36,386 nucleotides of DNA from Paenibacillaceae bacterium (GTDB taxonomy: Bacteria > Bacillota > Clostridia > Lachnospirales > Lachnospiraceae), in the NCBI GenBank assembly GCA_015057775.1, contig SVDT01000010.1:1-36386 (forward strand), written 5' to 3'. The notes beneath the pieces are model-generated. The model made no database searches and was not told where the DNA came from. It was given only the letters and a program-made list of their open reading frames with translations. Every line of letters starts with the position of its first letter. The stretch's first letter is position 1. The position numbers and the translations under genes were made by a program. Of the stretch, positions 26,157 through 34,348 are shown in pieces.

Positions 26157-26185
26157 TTGATTTTTTTAGGAAAATGGTTTATTTT
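26157..26185 (+). promoter_or_regulatory. Possible promoter for the type III glutamine synthetase gene
   Basis: TTGATT (26157-26162), 17-base spacer, TATTTT (26180-26185). Each hexamer matches four of six consensus bases. If used, the transcript would start near 26192 and carry the hairpin at 26199-26230 in its leader. Confidence 0.4.
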
Positions 26186-26198
26186 AATTAAGAACAAT

Positions 26199-26230
26199 GG
26201 CGTTCTCCTTATGATAGGAGGGCGCCTTTT
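26199..26230 (+). terminator. Terminator-like hairpin between fba and the glutamine synthetase gene
   Basis: GGCGTTCTCC pairs with GGAGGGCGCC (two G-U wobbles) around an eight-base loop, and TTTT follows. It may simply end fba transcription (77 bases after the stop) or act as an attenuator in the glutamine synthetase leader. Confidence 0.75.
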
Positions 26231-26326
26231 CTGATTTATGCGCATATTCAGATAATGAGGAGACTAAAATAACAATCAGACTTAATTTTATTAAGTAGAA
26301 ATTAAATATGAGAGGATGGAAAATTT

Positions 26327-28444
26327 ATGAGCGAAGTTGTGAATGTAGCCGAGCTGTTCGGTAAGAATGTATTTAACGAGACCGTTATGAGAGAGCGTCT
26401 GCCTAAAAGCGTTTTCAAGAAGTTAAAGAAAACAATTGAAGACGGTGCAGAACTGGATCCTTCCATTGCAGATGTAGTAGCTCATGCAATGAAGGATTGG
26501 GCAATTGAGAGAGGCGCAACTCACTATACACACTGGTTCCAGCCGCTGACAGGCATTACTGCCGAGAAGCATGACTCCTTCATCTCCTCTCCCACATCAG
26601 AAGGTAAGGTAATCATGGAGTTTTCCGGTAAAGAGCTGGTAAAAGGCGAACCAGATGCCTCTTCCTTCCCTTCCGGTGGATTAAGAGCAACCTTTGAAGC
26701 AAGAGGTTATACTGCATGGGATTGTACCTCACCTGCATTTTTAAGAGAAGATGCAATTGGTGTTACACTTTGTATTCCCACTGCTTTCTGTTCTTATACA
26801 GGAGAAGCGCTCGATAAAAAAACTCCTCTCTTAAGATCAATGGAAGCGGTTGATGAGCAGGCATTAAGAATCTTAAGACTGTTTGGCAACACCACTTCAA
26901 AGAGAGTCACTCCTTCCGTTGGACCGGAACAGGAATATTTTATTGTTGATCATGAAAAGTATTTACAGAGAAAAGACTTAATTTACGCTGGAAGAACCTT
27001 ATTCGGTGCAATGCCTCCTAAGGGACAGGAAATGGAAGACCATTACTTTGGTTCCATTCGTGAAAGAATTGCAGCGTATATGAAGGAAGTAAATGAAGAA
27101 CTCTGGAAGCTTGGCGTACCCGCAAAGACCCAGCATAATGAGGTTGCACCTGCTCAGCATGAGCTGGCACCAATCTATGAGCAGGCCAATGTGGCAGTTG
27201 ATCACAATCATGTTGTTATGGAAACCTTAAAGAAGGTTGCAGGACGTCACGGATTAAACTGTCTGCTTCATGAGAAGCCATTTGCAGGCGTAAATGGTTC
27301 CGGTAAGCATAACAACTGGTCCTTAACCAGTGACGACGGTATTAATTTATTAAATCCAGGCGAAACACCACATGAGAACATTCAGTTCTTACTGGTATTA
27401 TCCTGTATCTTAAAGGCAGTTGACAGGCATGCCGATCTTCTTCGTCAGTCTGCAGCAGATGTTGGAAACGATCACAGACTTGGCGCAAACGAGGCACCTC
27501 CTGCAATTATTTCCGTATTCATCGGCGAACAGCTTGAGGACGTAGTGGATCAGCTTTGCAGCACAGGTGAAGCAACTCACTCCAAGTCAGGCGGTACCTT
27601 AAAGACAGGCGTTAAGACTCTGCCAGATTTATTTAAAGATGCAACTGACAGAAACAGAACTTCACCATTTGCATTCACCGGTAATAAATTTGAATTCCGT
27701 ATGGTAGGTTCTTCTGATTCCATCTCATCACCTAACGTTGTATTAAATACCATTACAGCAGAGGCATTTAAGGAAGCGGCAGATGTACTTGAGAAAGCAG
27801 AAGACTTTGATACGGCTGTACATGATATGATTAAAGAGCAGCTGGCAGCACATAGGAGAGTAATCTTTAACGGCAATGGTTATTCTGATGCATGGGTAGA
27901 AGAAGCAGAGAGAAGAGGACTTCCAAACATCAAAGCAATGGTTGATGCAATCCCTGCACTTACAAAAGAAAAATCCATCAGCATGTTTGAATCATTCAAG
28001 GTATTTACTAAGGCTGAGTTAGAGTCCCGTGTTGAGATCGAATATGAGACCTATTCAAAAGCCATTAATATTGAAGCAAGAACCATGATTGATATGGCAG
28101 GAAAGCAGCTGATTCCGGCTGTTGTGAAATATACAACCGTTCTTGCAGATTCTTTAGGAAAGGTTAAGTCAGCATGTCCGTCTGCTGATACCAGTGTACA
28201 GGAAGAACTTCTCACCGAAGTGAGCGCATATCTTTCTGATATGAAGGTAGCACTTTCCGCTCTCATTGATACTACTGACAAATGTGCGGCAATTGGAGAA
28301 AACAAAGAACAGGCAGCTGCTTACCACAGTGAAGTAGTACCTGCAATGGCAGCTCTTCGTGAGCCGGCAGATAAGCTGGAAATGATTGTAGATAAGGATT
28401 TATGGCCACTTCCAAGCTACGGCGATCTGATTTTTGAAGTATAA
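26327..28444 (+). CDS. glnN: Type III glutamine synthetase
   Basis: Makes glutamine from glutamate, ammonia and ATP. The 705-residue length and the N-terminal blocks [19 protein letters not shown] and [20 protein letters not shown] identify the type III (GlnN) class, common in Bacteroides and Clostridia, rather than the ~450-residue type I enzyme. Further GSIII landmarks are [12 protein letters not shown] (metal-binding glutamates), [32 protein letters not shown] and [12 protein letters not shown]. The ATG has an AGAGGA site. No other nitrogen gene is adjacent. The upstream region (26123-26326) holds a terminator-like hairpin and a possible promoter, so regulation at the leader is possible. 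Confidence 0.96.
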   Translation: MSEVVNVAELFGKNVFNETVMRERLPKSVFKKLKKTIEDGAELDPSIADVVAHAMKDWAIERGATHYTHWFQPLTGITAEKHDSFISSPTSEGKVIMEFSGKELVKGEPDASSFPSGGLRATFEARGYTAWDCTSPAFLREDAIGVTLCIPTAFCSYTGEALDKKTPLLRSMEAVDEQALRILRLFGNTTSKRVTPSVGPEQEYFIVDHEKYLQRKDLIYAGRTLFGAMPPKGQEMEDHYFGSIRERIAAYMKEVNEELWKLGVPAKTQHNEVAPAQHELAPIYEQANVAVDHNHVVMETLKKVAGRHGLNCLLHEKPFAGVNGSGKHNNWSLTSDDGINLLNPGETPHENIQFLLVLSCILKAVDRHADLLRQSAADVGNDHRLGANEAPPAIISVFIGEQLEDVVDQLCSTGEATHSKSGGTLKTGVKTLPDLFKDATDRNRTSPFAFTGNKFEFRMVGSSDSISSPNVVLNTITAEAFKEAADVLEKAEDFDTAVHDMIKEQLAAHRRVIFNGNGYSDAWVEEAERRGLPNIKAMVDAIPALTKEKSISMFESFKVFTKAELESRVEIEYETYSKAINIEARTMIDMAGKQLIPAVVKYTTVLADSLGKVKSACPSADTSVQEELLTEVSAYLSDMKVALSALIDTTDKCAAIGENKEQAAAYHSEVVPAMAALREPADKLEMIVDKDLWPLPSYGDLIFEV

Positions 28445-28459
28445 TTAAAAGTGATGACT

Positions 28460-28504
28460 GGCTGGAAAGCATACCGGTAACTCGGATGGCTTTCCAGCCT
28501 TTTT
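28460..28504 (+). terminator. Rho-independent terminator after glnN
   Basis: GGCTGGAAAGC (28460-28470) pairs perfectly with GCTTTCCAGCC (28489-28499) around an 18-base loop, and TTTTT follows. Confidence 0.93.
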
Positions 28505-28573
28505 CGTATTTCACTGGATTTCCGTTATAAGATCTGCTAAAATATAAAAAAACCAGAAAAGAAGGCAAATAAG

Positions 28574-29602
28574 ATGGAAACAATGACATATGTAACAACC
28601 ATATTGGAAAAAATCGTGGATATTCCAAGTCCCAGCGGATACACCAAAGAAGTGTTAAAGGCAGTGGAGAAGGAAGCTGCAGGGTTTGGATATGCTTGCT
28701 GTTATAATAAAAAAGGCGGACTGATTATTGAAGTTCCAGGTGAAGAAAAGGAAGTTCTTGGTTTATCCGCTCATGTTGATACCCTGGGCGCCATGGTGCG
28801 TTCCATCACCTCAAAAGGGATGCTCATTATGGTTCCAGTCGGCGGTTATATGATGGAGTCCATAGAGGGAATGTATTGCAAAGTTCATACCAGAACCGGA
28901 AAGACTTATACCGGTACAATCCTTACCAAAGAGCCTTCTGTTCATACTTATGACGACGCCAGAACTTTGGAAAGAAAGCCAAAGAACATGGAAGTACGGT
29001 TAGATGAGATGGTTGACAGTGAGGAAGATGTGAGAAAACTGGAGATATCACAAGGTGATTATATCAGTTTTGATCCCATGTTTTCCTATACGGAAAGCGG
29101 CTATATCAAATCCCGCCATTTAGATGACAAGGCTTCTGTAGCAGTTCTTTTAGGAGTTTTAAAAGACATCAGTGAATCTGGGAGAAAGCCCAAAAAGAAG
29201 TTAAAAATTGCAATCAGCAATTATGAAGAGGTGGGATTTGGCGCAAGCTGGATACCGGAAGACATTGAAGAGTTTATTGCAGTGGATATGGGGGCTCTTG
29301 GAGATGATTTATCAGGGGACGAACGAAAGGTATCAATCTGTGCACTGGACTCATCCGGACCTTATGATTATGAGATGACCAACCGTCTCATTTCCCTGGC
29401 AAAGGAGAAAAAGATTGATTATGCAGTGGATGTATTCCCACATTACGGTTCTGACGCCGGCGCAGCCATCCGTGGGGGACATAACATCAGGGCTGCGCTG
29501 ATTGGACAGGGCGTACATGCTTCCCATGGAACAGAGCGGACCCATGTAAAAGGAATGGAACAGACATTAAAGCTGATTGAGGCTTATATAGAACTGATAT
29601 AA
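28574..29602 (+). CDS. M42 family metallo-aminopeptidase
   Basis: A cytoplasmic zinc/cobalt aminopeptidase (glutamyl aminopeptidase/endoglucanase-type annotation; TET-forming family). The 342-residue protein has the metal-ligand motifs in order: SAHVDTLGAMV near residue 65, SRHLDDKASVAVLLG near 180, the catalytic NYEEVGFGAS near 215, AVDMGALGDDL near 235 and the final HASHGTERTH near 320. Length is normal for the family. The ATG at 28574 has only a modest AAGAAGG site. It is a single-gene unit between the glnN terminator and a strong terminator. Peptide specificity is not readable. Confidence 0.92.
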   Translation: METMTYVTTILEKIVDIPSPSGYTKEVLKAVEKEAAGFGYACCYNKKGGLIIEVPGEEKEVLGLSAHVDTLGAMVRSITSKGMLIMVPVGGYMMESIEGMYCKVHTRTGKTYTGTILTKEPSVHTYDDARTLERKPKNMEVRLDEMVDSEEDVRKLEISQGDYISFDPMFSYTESGYIKSRHLDDKASVAVLLGVLKDISESGRKPKKKLKIAISNYEEVGFGASWIPEDIEEFIAVDMGALGDDLSGDERKVSICALDSSGPYDYEMTNRLISLAKEKKIDYAVDVFPHYGSDAGAAIRGGHNIRAALIGQGVHASHGTERTHVKGMEQTLKLIEAYIELI

Positions 29603-29637
29603 AAAAAGGAGGTCCTGTGGGTAGGACCTCCTTTTTT
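29602..29637. terminator. Bidirectional terminator between the M42 peptidase and hsp20 genes
   Basis: AAAAAAGGAGGTCCT pairs perfectly with AGGACCTCCTTTTTT around the loop GTGGGT. It serves the two convergent genes, and touches both stop codons. Confidence 0.95.
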
Positions 29638-30059
29638 CAGCCTTCTATGGAGATGTAATTGTTCTGTTCTATCTCAGTTTTCTTATTCTTTGGAACGGAC
29701 AGCTTCAGAATTCCATTTTCAAATTTAGCACGTATATCTTCCTCTTTTACAGCATTGCCTACATAGAAACTACGGCTCATGCTACCAGAATAGCGTTCCC
29801 GGCGGATATAACGGCCCTCTTTGTCTTTTTCTTCTTTATTCTCTCCTTTTGATGCAGTTATGGTTAAATAGCCGTCTGTGAGCCGGGCTTTAATATCCTC
29901 CTTTTGAAATCCTGGAAGATCGATATCCAGTTCATAGCCGTCATCAACTTCCTTCACATCAGTTTTCATACCTTCTTTTGCGCCGAAAAAGGAACGGTCA
30001 AAGGGGAAATCCATCCAGTTACTCAATAAACTCTCACCAAAAATGCTAGGCATCATCAT
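29637..30059 (-). CDS. hsp20: Hsp20 / alpha-crystallin family small heat-shock protein
   Basis: An ATP-independent holdase chaperone that binds unfolding proteins. The 140-residue protein has a short N-terminal arm (SIFGESLLSNWMDFPFDRSFF), an alpha-crystallin domain (about 32-125: YELDIDLPGFQKEDIKARLTD, then RRERYSGSMSRSFYVG) and a C-terminal ILKLSVPK strand of the type that packs against neighbours. The ATG at 30059 has AAGGAG nine bases upstream; further ATG codons follow at once (MMM). The promoter is overlapped by a CIRCE element, so HrcA repression and heat induction are expected. Confidence 0.95.
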   Translation of the reverse strand: MMMPSIFGESLLSNWMDFPFDRSFFGAKEGMKTDVKEVDDGYELDIDLPGFQKEDIKARLTDGYLTITASKGENKEEKDKEGRYIRRERYSGSMSRSFYVGNAVKEEDIRAKFENGILKLSVPKNKKTEIEQNNYISIEG

Positions 30060-30108
30060 AGGTCATATCTCCTTTCCAATGATTAAATGATTTATTTGTT
30101 ATATATGT

Positions 30109-30137
30109 AATATAACACGCATTGTTAGCACTGTCAA
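30109..30137 (-). promoter_or_regulatory. Sigma-A promoter of hsp20
   Basis: On the reverse strand TTGACA (30137-30132) is followed after exactly 17 bases by TATATT (30114-30109), about 50 bases before the hsp20 start. The -35 lies inside the CIRCE element. Confidence 0.88.
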
Positions 30138-30151
30138 CGGGTGAGTGCTAA
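30125..30151. promoter_or_regulatory. CIRCE element (HrcA operator)
   Basis: TTAGCACTG, a nine-base spacer, then GAGTGCTAA. This differs from the CIRCE consensus (TTAGCACTC-N9-GAGTGCTAA) at one base. It overlaps the -35 region of the hsp20 promoter, consistent with repression by HrcA. Confidence 0.95.
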
Positions 30152-30234
30152 TTTAATAAAAAATTTATTTTTTGCTGTTATACCCCCAATTTCTTTCAAA
30201 ATAATGAATATGGTAGTATGTTTTATTGTTTTTA

Positions 30235-30243
30235 TGATATAAT
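30235..30243 (+). promoter_or_regulatory. Extended -10 promoter for the glycan cluster
   Basis: TGATATAAT is an extended -10 (TGn plus a perfect TATAAT) 39 bases before the glycosyltransferase start. No clear -35 is present. Confidence 0.6.
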
Positions 30244-30281
30244 CATAGCCAGACAAAAACAAACGTATTTTGAGGTAAAGA

Positions 30282-31064
30282 ATGAAACCACATACATTTG
30301 CAATCTGTGCATATAAGGATTCGCCTTATCTGGAATCCTGTATCCGATCGATTAAAACCCAAAGTGTGGAATCCGATGTGATTTTGTGTACTTCCACGCC
30401 AAGTACCTATATAAGAGGTCTGGCTGATCAGTACGGGATTCCCCTTTTTATCAGACACGAGAAAAGCAGTATCCGGGATGACTGGAATTTTGCCTATTAC
30501 ATGGCAGATGCCACATTTGTGACCATTGCCCACCAGGATGATCTGTATCAGAAAGACTATGTAAAAAATCTGCTGAATTGTTATGAACGATATCCGGACA
30601 TGACTTTATTTACCGGCGGTTATGTTGTTGTAAAGAAGGACAAGCTGGCAGCATTTGAGCCGGTTGAATTTATCAAGCGGATTTTACGTCTGCCTTTAAG
30701 GCTGCGCTTCCTTAGTCATCTGTCCTGGGTTAAAAAAAGTGTCCTGCTTTTTGGAAATTCCATATGCTGTCCTGCATGTGCATATAATAAGGAACAATTG
30801 GGGGAACCACTCTTTACCTCCCCCTATCATTTTGCCCTGGACTGGGATACGCTTTACGAGCTGTCTAAGCGGCCAGGACGTTTTATCTGTGTGGAGAAAC
30901 CCATTCTTTATTATCGGGTCCATGACGAAGCAGCGACAAAGGCAGCCATAGAGGATAACAGCCGTATAAAAGAAGAGACAGAGATGTTTAAAAAGATGTG
31001 GCCGGGACCAGTTGTAAAAGTGCTGATGCATTTTTACCGGAAGGCTTACCATGAATATGAATAA
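30282..31064 (+). CDS. Family 2 glycosyltransferase
   Basis: Transfers a sugar from a nucleotide donor during surface glycan assembly. The 260-residue protein begins with the GT-A nucleotide-binding fold (FAICAYKDSPYLESCIRSI) and carries an acidic metal-binding motif in TIAHQDDLYQKDYV near residue 88; a later FALDWDTLYELSK and the ILYYRVHDEAAT tail match the family. There are no long membrane segments. The ATG at 30282 has a weak GAGG site. It is the first gene of a run with rfbF, rfbG, rfbH and licD and overlaps the region just before rfbF. Donor and acceptor cannot be read; a CDP-dideoxysugar donor is a guess from context. Confidence 0.85.
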   Translation: MKPHTFAICAYKDSPYLESCIRSIKTQSVESDVILCTSTPSTYIRGLADQYGIPLFIRHEKSSIRDDWNFAYYMADATFVTIAHQDDLYQKDYVKNLLNCYERYPDMTLFTGGYVVVKKDKLAAFEPVEFIKRILRLPLRLRFLSHLSWVKKSVLLFGNSICCPACAYNKEQLGEPLFTSPYHFALDWDTLYELSKRPGRFICVEKPILYYRVHDEAATKAAIEDNSRIKEETEMFKKMWPGPVVKVLMHFYRKAYHEYE

Positions 31065-31086
31065 GAAAATGTCAGGAGGAAGCAGG

Positions 31087-31863
31087 ATGAAGGTTGTATT
31101 ATTAGCAGGGGGTCTTGGAACGAGAATCAGCGAGGAGAGTCATTTAAAACCAAAGCCAATGATTGAAATCGGTGAAAAGCCCATTTTATGGCATATTATG
31201 AAATATTATTCCCAGTTTGGATTCCATGATTTTGTGATCTGTCTGGGATACAAGCAGTATGTAGTAAAAGAATTTTTTGCGGATTATTTTCTTCATACCT
31301 CCGATGTGACGTTTGACCTTGCCAACAACAGCATGGAGGTACATAATAATTATTCCGAACCGTGGAAGGTAACCCTTGTGGACACGGGACTCAATACCAT
31401 GACTGGCGGAAGAGTCAAACGGATACAGCCCTTTATAGGAGAGGAGCCGTTTATGCTTACCTATGGAGACGGAGTCTGTGATGTGGACTTAAATGCACTT
31501 TTAAAATTCCATGAAAGCCACGGGAAAATTGCAAGCATGACAACGGTTAATATTGCCCAGTTAAAGGGCGTTTTAGATATTGATGATAGCGATGTAGTGC
31601 GTTCCTTCCGGGAAAAGGACGAGACCGATGCCAGCCTGATCAACGGCGGATTTATGGTATTTAATCCTGAGATTTTTTCTTATCTGGAAGATGACTCCAC
31701 AGTTCTGGAGCAGAAGCCATTACAGAGACTGGCAGCAGAAGGAGAACTGATGAGCTTCCATCACACCGGCTTCTGGCAGTGCATGGATACCCAGAGAGAG
31801 ATGAAGAAGCTGGAAGATTTATGGCAGTCCGGGAAAGCACCCTGGAAGATATGGGAGAAATAA
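31087..31863 (+). CDS. rfbF: Glucose-1-phosphate cytidylyltransferase
   Basis: Makes CDP-glucose from CTP and glucose-1-phosphate, the first step to CDP-3,6-dideoxyhexoses. The 258-residue protein has the nucleotidyltransferase loop LLAGGLGTRISEESHLKPKPMIEIG at its start (residues 5-29), followed by PILWHIMKYYS, LTYGDGVCDVDLNALL and NGGFMVFNPEIF; these match RfbF closely. The start is the ATG at 31087, seven bases after an AGGAGG site; the longer open frame from 31051 overlaps the glycosyltransferase. rfbG follows after one base, so the two are cotranscribed. Confidence 0.95.
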   Translation: MKVVLLAGGLGTRISEESHLKPKPMIEIGEKPILWHIMKYYSQFGFHDFVICLGYKQYVVKEFFADYFLHTSDVTFDLANNSMEVHNNYSEPWKVTLVDTGLNTMTGGRVKRIQPFIGEEPFMLTYGDGVCDVDLNALLKFHESHGKIASMTTVNIAQLKGVLDIDDSDVVRSFREKDETDASLINGGFMVFNPEIFSYLEDDSTVLEQKPLQRLAAEGELMSFHHTGFWQCMDTQREMKKLEDLWQSGKAPWKIWEK

Positions 31864-31864
31864 T

Positions 31865-32941
31865 ATGACGAATAAAACAAATGACCGCTGGAAGGAATTT
31901 TCTGAATTTTACAAAGGAAAGAGAGTTCTTCTTACCGGGCATACCGGTTTTAAAGGGGCATGGCTCAGCCGTATGCTGATAAAAGCAGGAGCAGAGGTAA
32001 CTGGGTACTCACTCCAGTCACCAACGGATCCCGCTCTGTTTGAAGTAGCAGATATATCCGGACAGATGAATTCTGTCATTGGAGATATCCGGGATTTAAA
32101 TCATTTAAAATCTGTTTTTGAAATGGCTAAACCGGAGATGGTTTTTCATTTAGCAGCACAACCCATTGTAAGAGATTCCTATAAGGATCCGGTTTACACC
32201 TATGAAACCAATGTGATGGGCACGGTGAATATTTTAGAATGTATCCGCCTTACTGAGACGGTTCGTTCTTTTCTCAATGTAACAACTGATAAAGTATATG
32301 AAAATAAGGAATGGGAATATGGTTACCGGGAATGTGATCCCTTAGATGGCTATGACCCATACTCCAACAGCAAATCCTGTTCGGAACTGGTGACCCACAG
32401 CTATGCCAAGTCTTTCTTTTCCCAGGGCAAAACAGCGATCTCCACTTCAAGGGCTGGCAATGTTATAGGGGGAGGAGATTTCGCAAATGACAGAATTATT
32501 CCGGACTGCATCCGGTCTGCCATGAAAAAACAGGAAATCGTACTTAGAAATCCTGATTCTACAAGACCTTACCAGCATGTCTTAGAGCCTCTGGCTGTAT
32601 ATATGACAATAGCCATGAAGCAGTATGAGAATTCTTCTTATCAGGGATACTATAATGTGGGTCCCGACGATAAGGACTGTGTCACAACCGGAGAGTTAAC
32701 CAATTTATTCTGTGAAGCATGGGGGCAGGGAATTACCTGGTCTGTCACACCCGATGGAGGACCTCATGAGGCAAACTTCTTAAAGCTGGACTGTTCAAAG
32801 GTGAAAAAGGTATTTGGCTGGACACCCAGGTATGGAGTGAAGGAAGCCGTGGAAAAGACCGTGGAATGGACCAGAGAATATCTGGCCGGAGCAGATATGA
32901 TTGAGGTAATGGACCGGCAGATCGAAGAATTTTTTAACTAA
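31865..32941 (+). CDS. rfbG: CDP-glucose 4,6-dehydratase
   Basis: Oxidises and dehydrates CDP-glucose to CDP-4-keto-6-deoxyglucose. The 358-residue short-chain dehydrogenase has the NAD-binding LLTGHTGFKGAWLSRML near residue 22, FHLAAQPIVRDSYKDP, VTTDKVYEN, the catalytic Y-x3-K in YDPYSNSKSCSEL near residue 160 and SRAGNVIGGGDFANDR. These are RfbG-specific rather than GalE or RfbB patterns. Start codon ATG follows rfbF by one base, with a GGAGAAA site within the rfbF end. It links RfbF to RfbH in order of the pathway. Confidence 0.95.
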   Translation: MTNKTNDRWKEFSEFYKGKRVLLTGHTGFKGAWLSRMLIKAGAEVTGYSLQSPTDPALFEVADISGQMNSVIGDIRDLNHLKSVFEMAKPEMVFHLAAQPIVRDSYKDPVYTYETNVMGTVNILECIRLTETVRSFLNVTTDKVYENKEWEYGYRECDPLDGYDPYSNSKSCSELVTHSYAKSFFSQGKTAISTSRAGNVIGGGDFANDRIIPDCIRSAMKKQEIVLRNPDSTRPYQHVLEPLAVYMTIAMKQYENSSYQGYYNVGPDDKDCVTTGELTNLFCEAWGQGITWSVTPDGGPHEANFLKLDCSKVKKVFGWTPRYGVKEAVEKTVEWTREYLAGADMIEVMDRQIEEFFN

Positions 32942-32965
32942 TAGATTAAGAGAGGAAACAATTCT

Positions 32966-34312
32966 ATGTTTGATAAAAAAACAGAAAAAGAAGCAAGGGA
33001 AGAAATCCTTGCACTTGTAAAGGAATACTGTGATACGTATCACAATCAGAAAAAGCCGTTTGAAGAAGGTGACAGAATTTCCTATGCGTCCAGAGTATAT
33101 GACAGCAAGGAAATGGTTAATCTGGTAGACAGTTCTCTGGAGTTCTGGCTTACCTCAGGACGCTATACCGATGAATTTGAGAAGAAATTCTCTAAATATT
33201 TAAATGTGAGGTTTTGTTCCCTGGTCAATTCAGGATCATCAGCAAATTTACTGGCATTTATGGCACTTACTTCCCCGCTTTTAAAAGAGCGTCAGATTAA
33301 AAGAGGAGATGAAGTAATTACAGTAGCGGCAGGGTTCCCCACAACCGTAACGCCAATGATTCAATATGGCGCAGTACCAGTATTTGTTGACGTAACCATT
33401 CCCCAGTACAACATCGATGTTACCATGCTGGAGGCAGCACGCTCTGAGAAGACAAAGGCAGTCATGATTGCCCATACACTTGGGAATCCTTACGATTTAA
33501 CGGCAGTTAAGGCATTCTGCGATAAATATAACTTATGGCTTGTGGAAGATAACTGCGATGCACTGGGCACCGTTTACACCTTAGATGGAAAAGAGCATTT
33601 CTCAGGTACCATCGGAGATATTGGAACCTCCAGCTTTTACCCGCCTCACCACATGACCATGGGAGAGGGCGGAGCTGTTTACACCAACGATTCCCTGTTA
33701 AACCGGATTATCCGTTCTTTCCGGGATTGGGGACGTGACTGTGTGTGTCCTTCCGGTACAGACAATTTATGCGGACACCGGTTTGACCGCCAGTACGGCG
33801 AACTTCCACTGGGATATGACCATAAGTACGTTTACTCTCATTTCGGCTATAATTTAAAGGCAACGGATATGCAGGCTTCCATTGGCTGTGCACAGATAGA
33901 GAAGTTCCCCTCCTTTGTTGAACGCAGACGTCATAATTTCAGCCGTCTTTACGAGGCATTAAAAGATACAGAGGGAAAACTGATTCTTCCGGAGGCCTGT
34001 CCTGGATCACGACCAAGCTGGTTCGGATTTCTTATTACCTGTAAAGAGGGCGTTGACAGAAACCAGCTGGTTCAGTATGTGGAATCAAAAGGTGTACAGA
34101 CCAGAATGCTCTTTGCAGGCAATTTAACCAAGCATCCATGCTTTAATCAGATGCGGGAATCAGGAAGCGGATACCGGGTTGTAGGTGAACTGAAGAATAC
34201 AGACCGGATTATGCAGGATACATTCTGGATTGGAGTTTATCCGGGTATGACCGATGAGATGATCGATTACATGGCAAAGACCATAAAAGAGGGCTTAAAC
34301 CAGCAGGCTTAA
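32966..34312 (+). CDS. rfbH: CDP-4-keto-6-deoxyglucose 3-dehydratase (E1), RfbH
   Basis: Removes the C3 hydroxyl of CDP-4-keto-6-deoxyglucose using PMP and a [2Fe-2S] cluster. The 448-residue protein has the aminotransferase-like fold, but the usual PLP-lysine is replaced by histidine in SSFYPPHHMTMGEGGAVY near residue 228, the hallmark of E1. Cysteine ligands fit the E1 pattern: one in VEDNCDALGT, then DCVCPSGTDNLCG, giving C-x61-C-x-C-x7-C, close to the C-x57-C-x-C-x7-C described for the Yersinia enzyme. The ATG has an AGAGGAAA site. The reductase (E3, RfbI/AscD) that normally completes the reaction is not next to it. Enzyme assignment is firm. Confidence 0.95.
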   Translation: MFDKKTEKEAREEILALVKEYCDTYHNQKKPFEEGDRISYASRVYDSKEMVNLVDSSLEFWLTSGRYTDEFEKKFSKYLNVRFCSLVNSGSSANLLAFMALTSPLLKERQIKRGDEVITVAAGFPTTVTPMIQYGAVPVFVDVTIPQYNIDVTMLEAARSEKTKAVMIAHTLGNPYDLTAVKAFCDKYNLWLVEDNCDALGTVYTLDGKEHFSGTIGDIGTSSFYPPHHMTMGEGGAVYTNDSLLNRIIRSFRDWGRDCVCPSGTDNLCGHRFDRQYGELPLGYDHKYVYSHFGYNLKATDMQASIGCAQIEKFPSFVERRRHNFSRLYEALKDTEGKLILPEACPGSRPSWFGFLITCKEGVDRNQLVQYVESKGVQTRMLFAGNLTKHPCFNQMRESGSGYRVVGELKNTDRIMQDTFWIGVYPGMTDEMIDYMAKTIKEGLNQQA

Positions 34313-34348
34313 GTTTTGTTTTTCTGATTCAGTCAGAATGGAGGAGTT

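Noticed and set aside
26199-26230. ANTAR-type dual-hexaloop leader for glnN
   Set aside because: ANTAR targets need two tandem hairpins with A at position 1 and G at position 4 of six-base loops. Here only one hairpin is visible, with an eight-base (or UAUGAU hexaloop) loop lacking the first A.
34320-34340. Short inverted repeat (TCTGA and TCAGA) before licD
   Set aside because: Only five base pairs; too short to be a terminator or a convincing operator.
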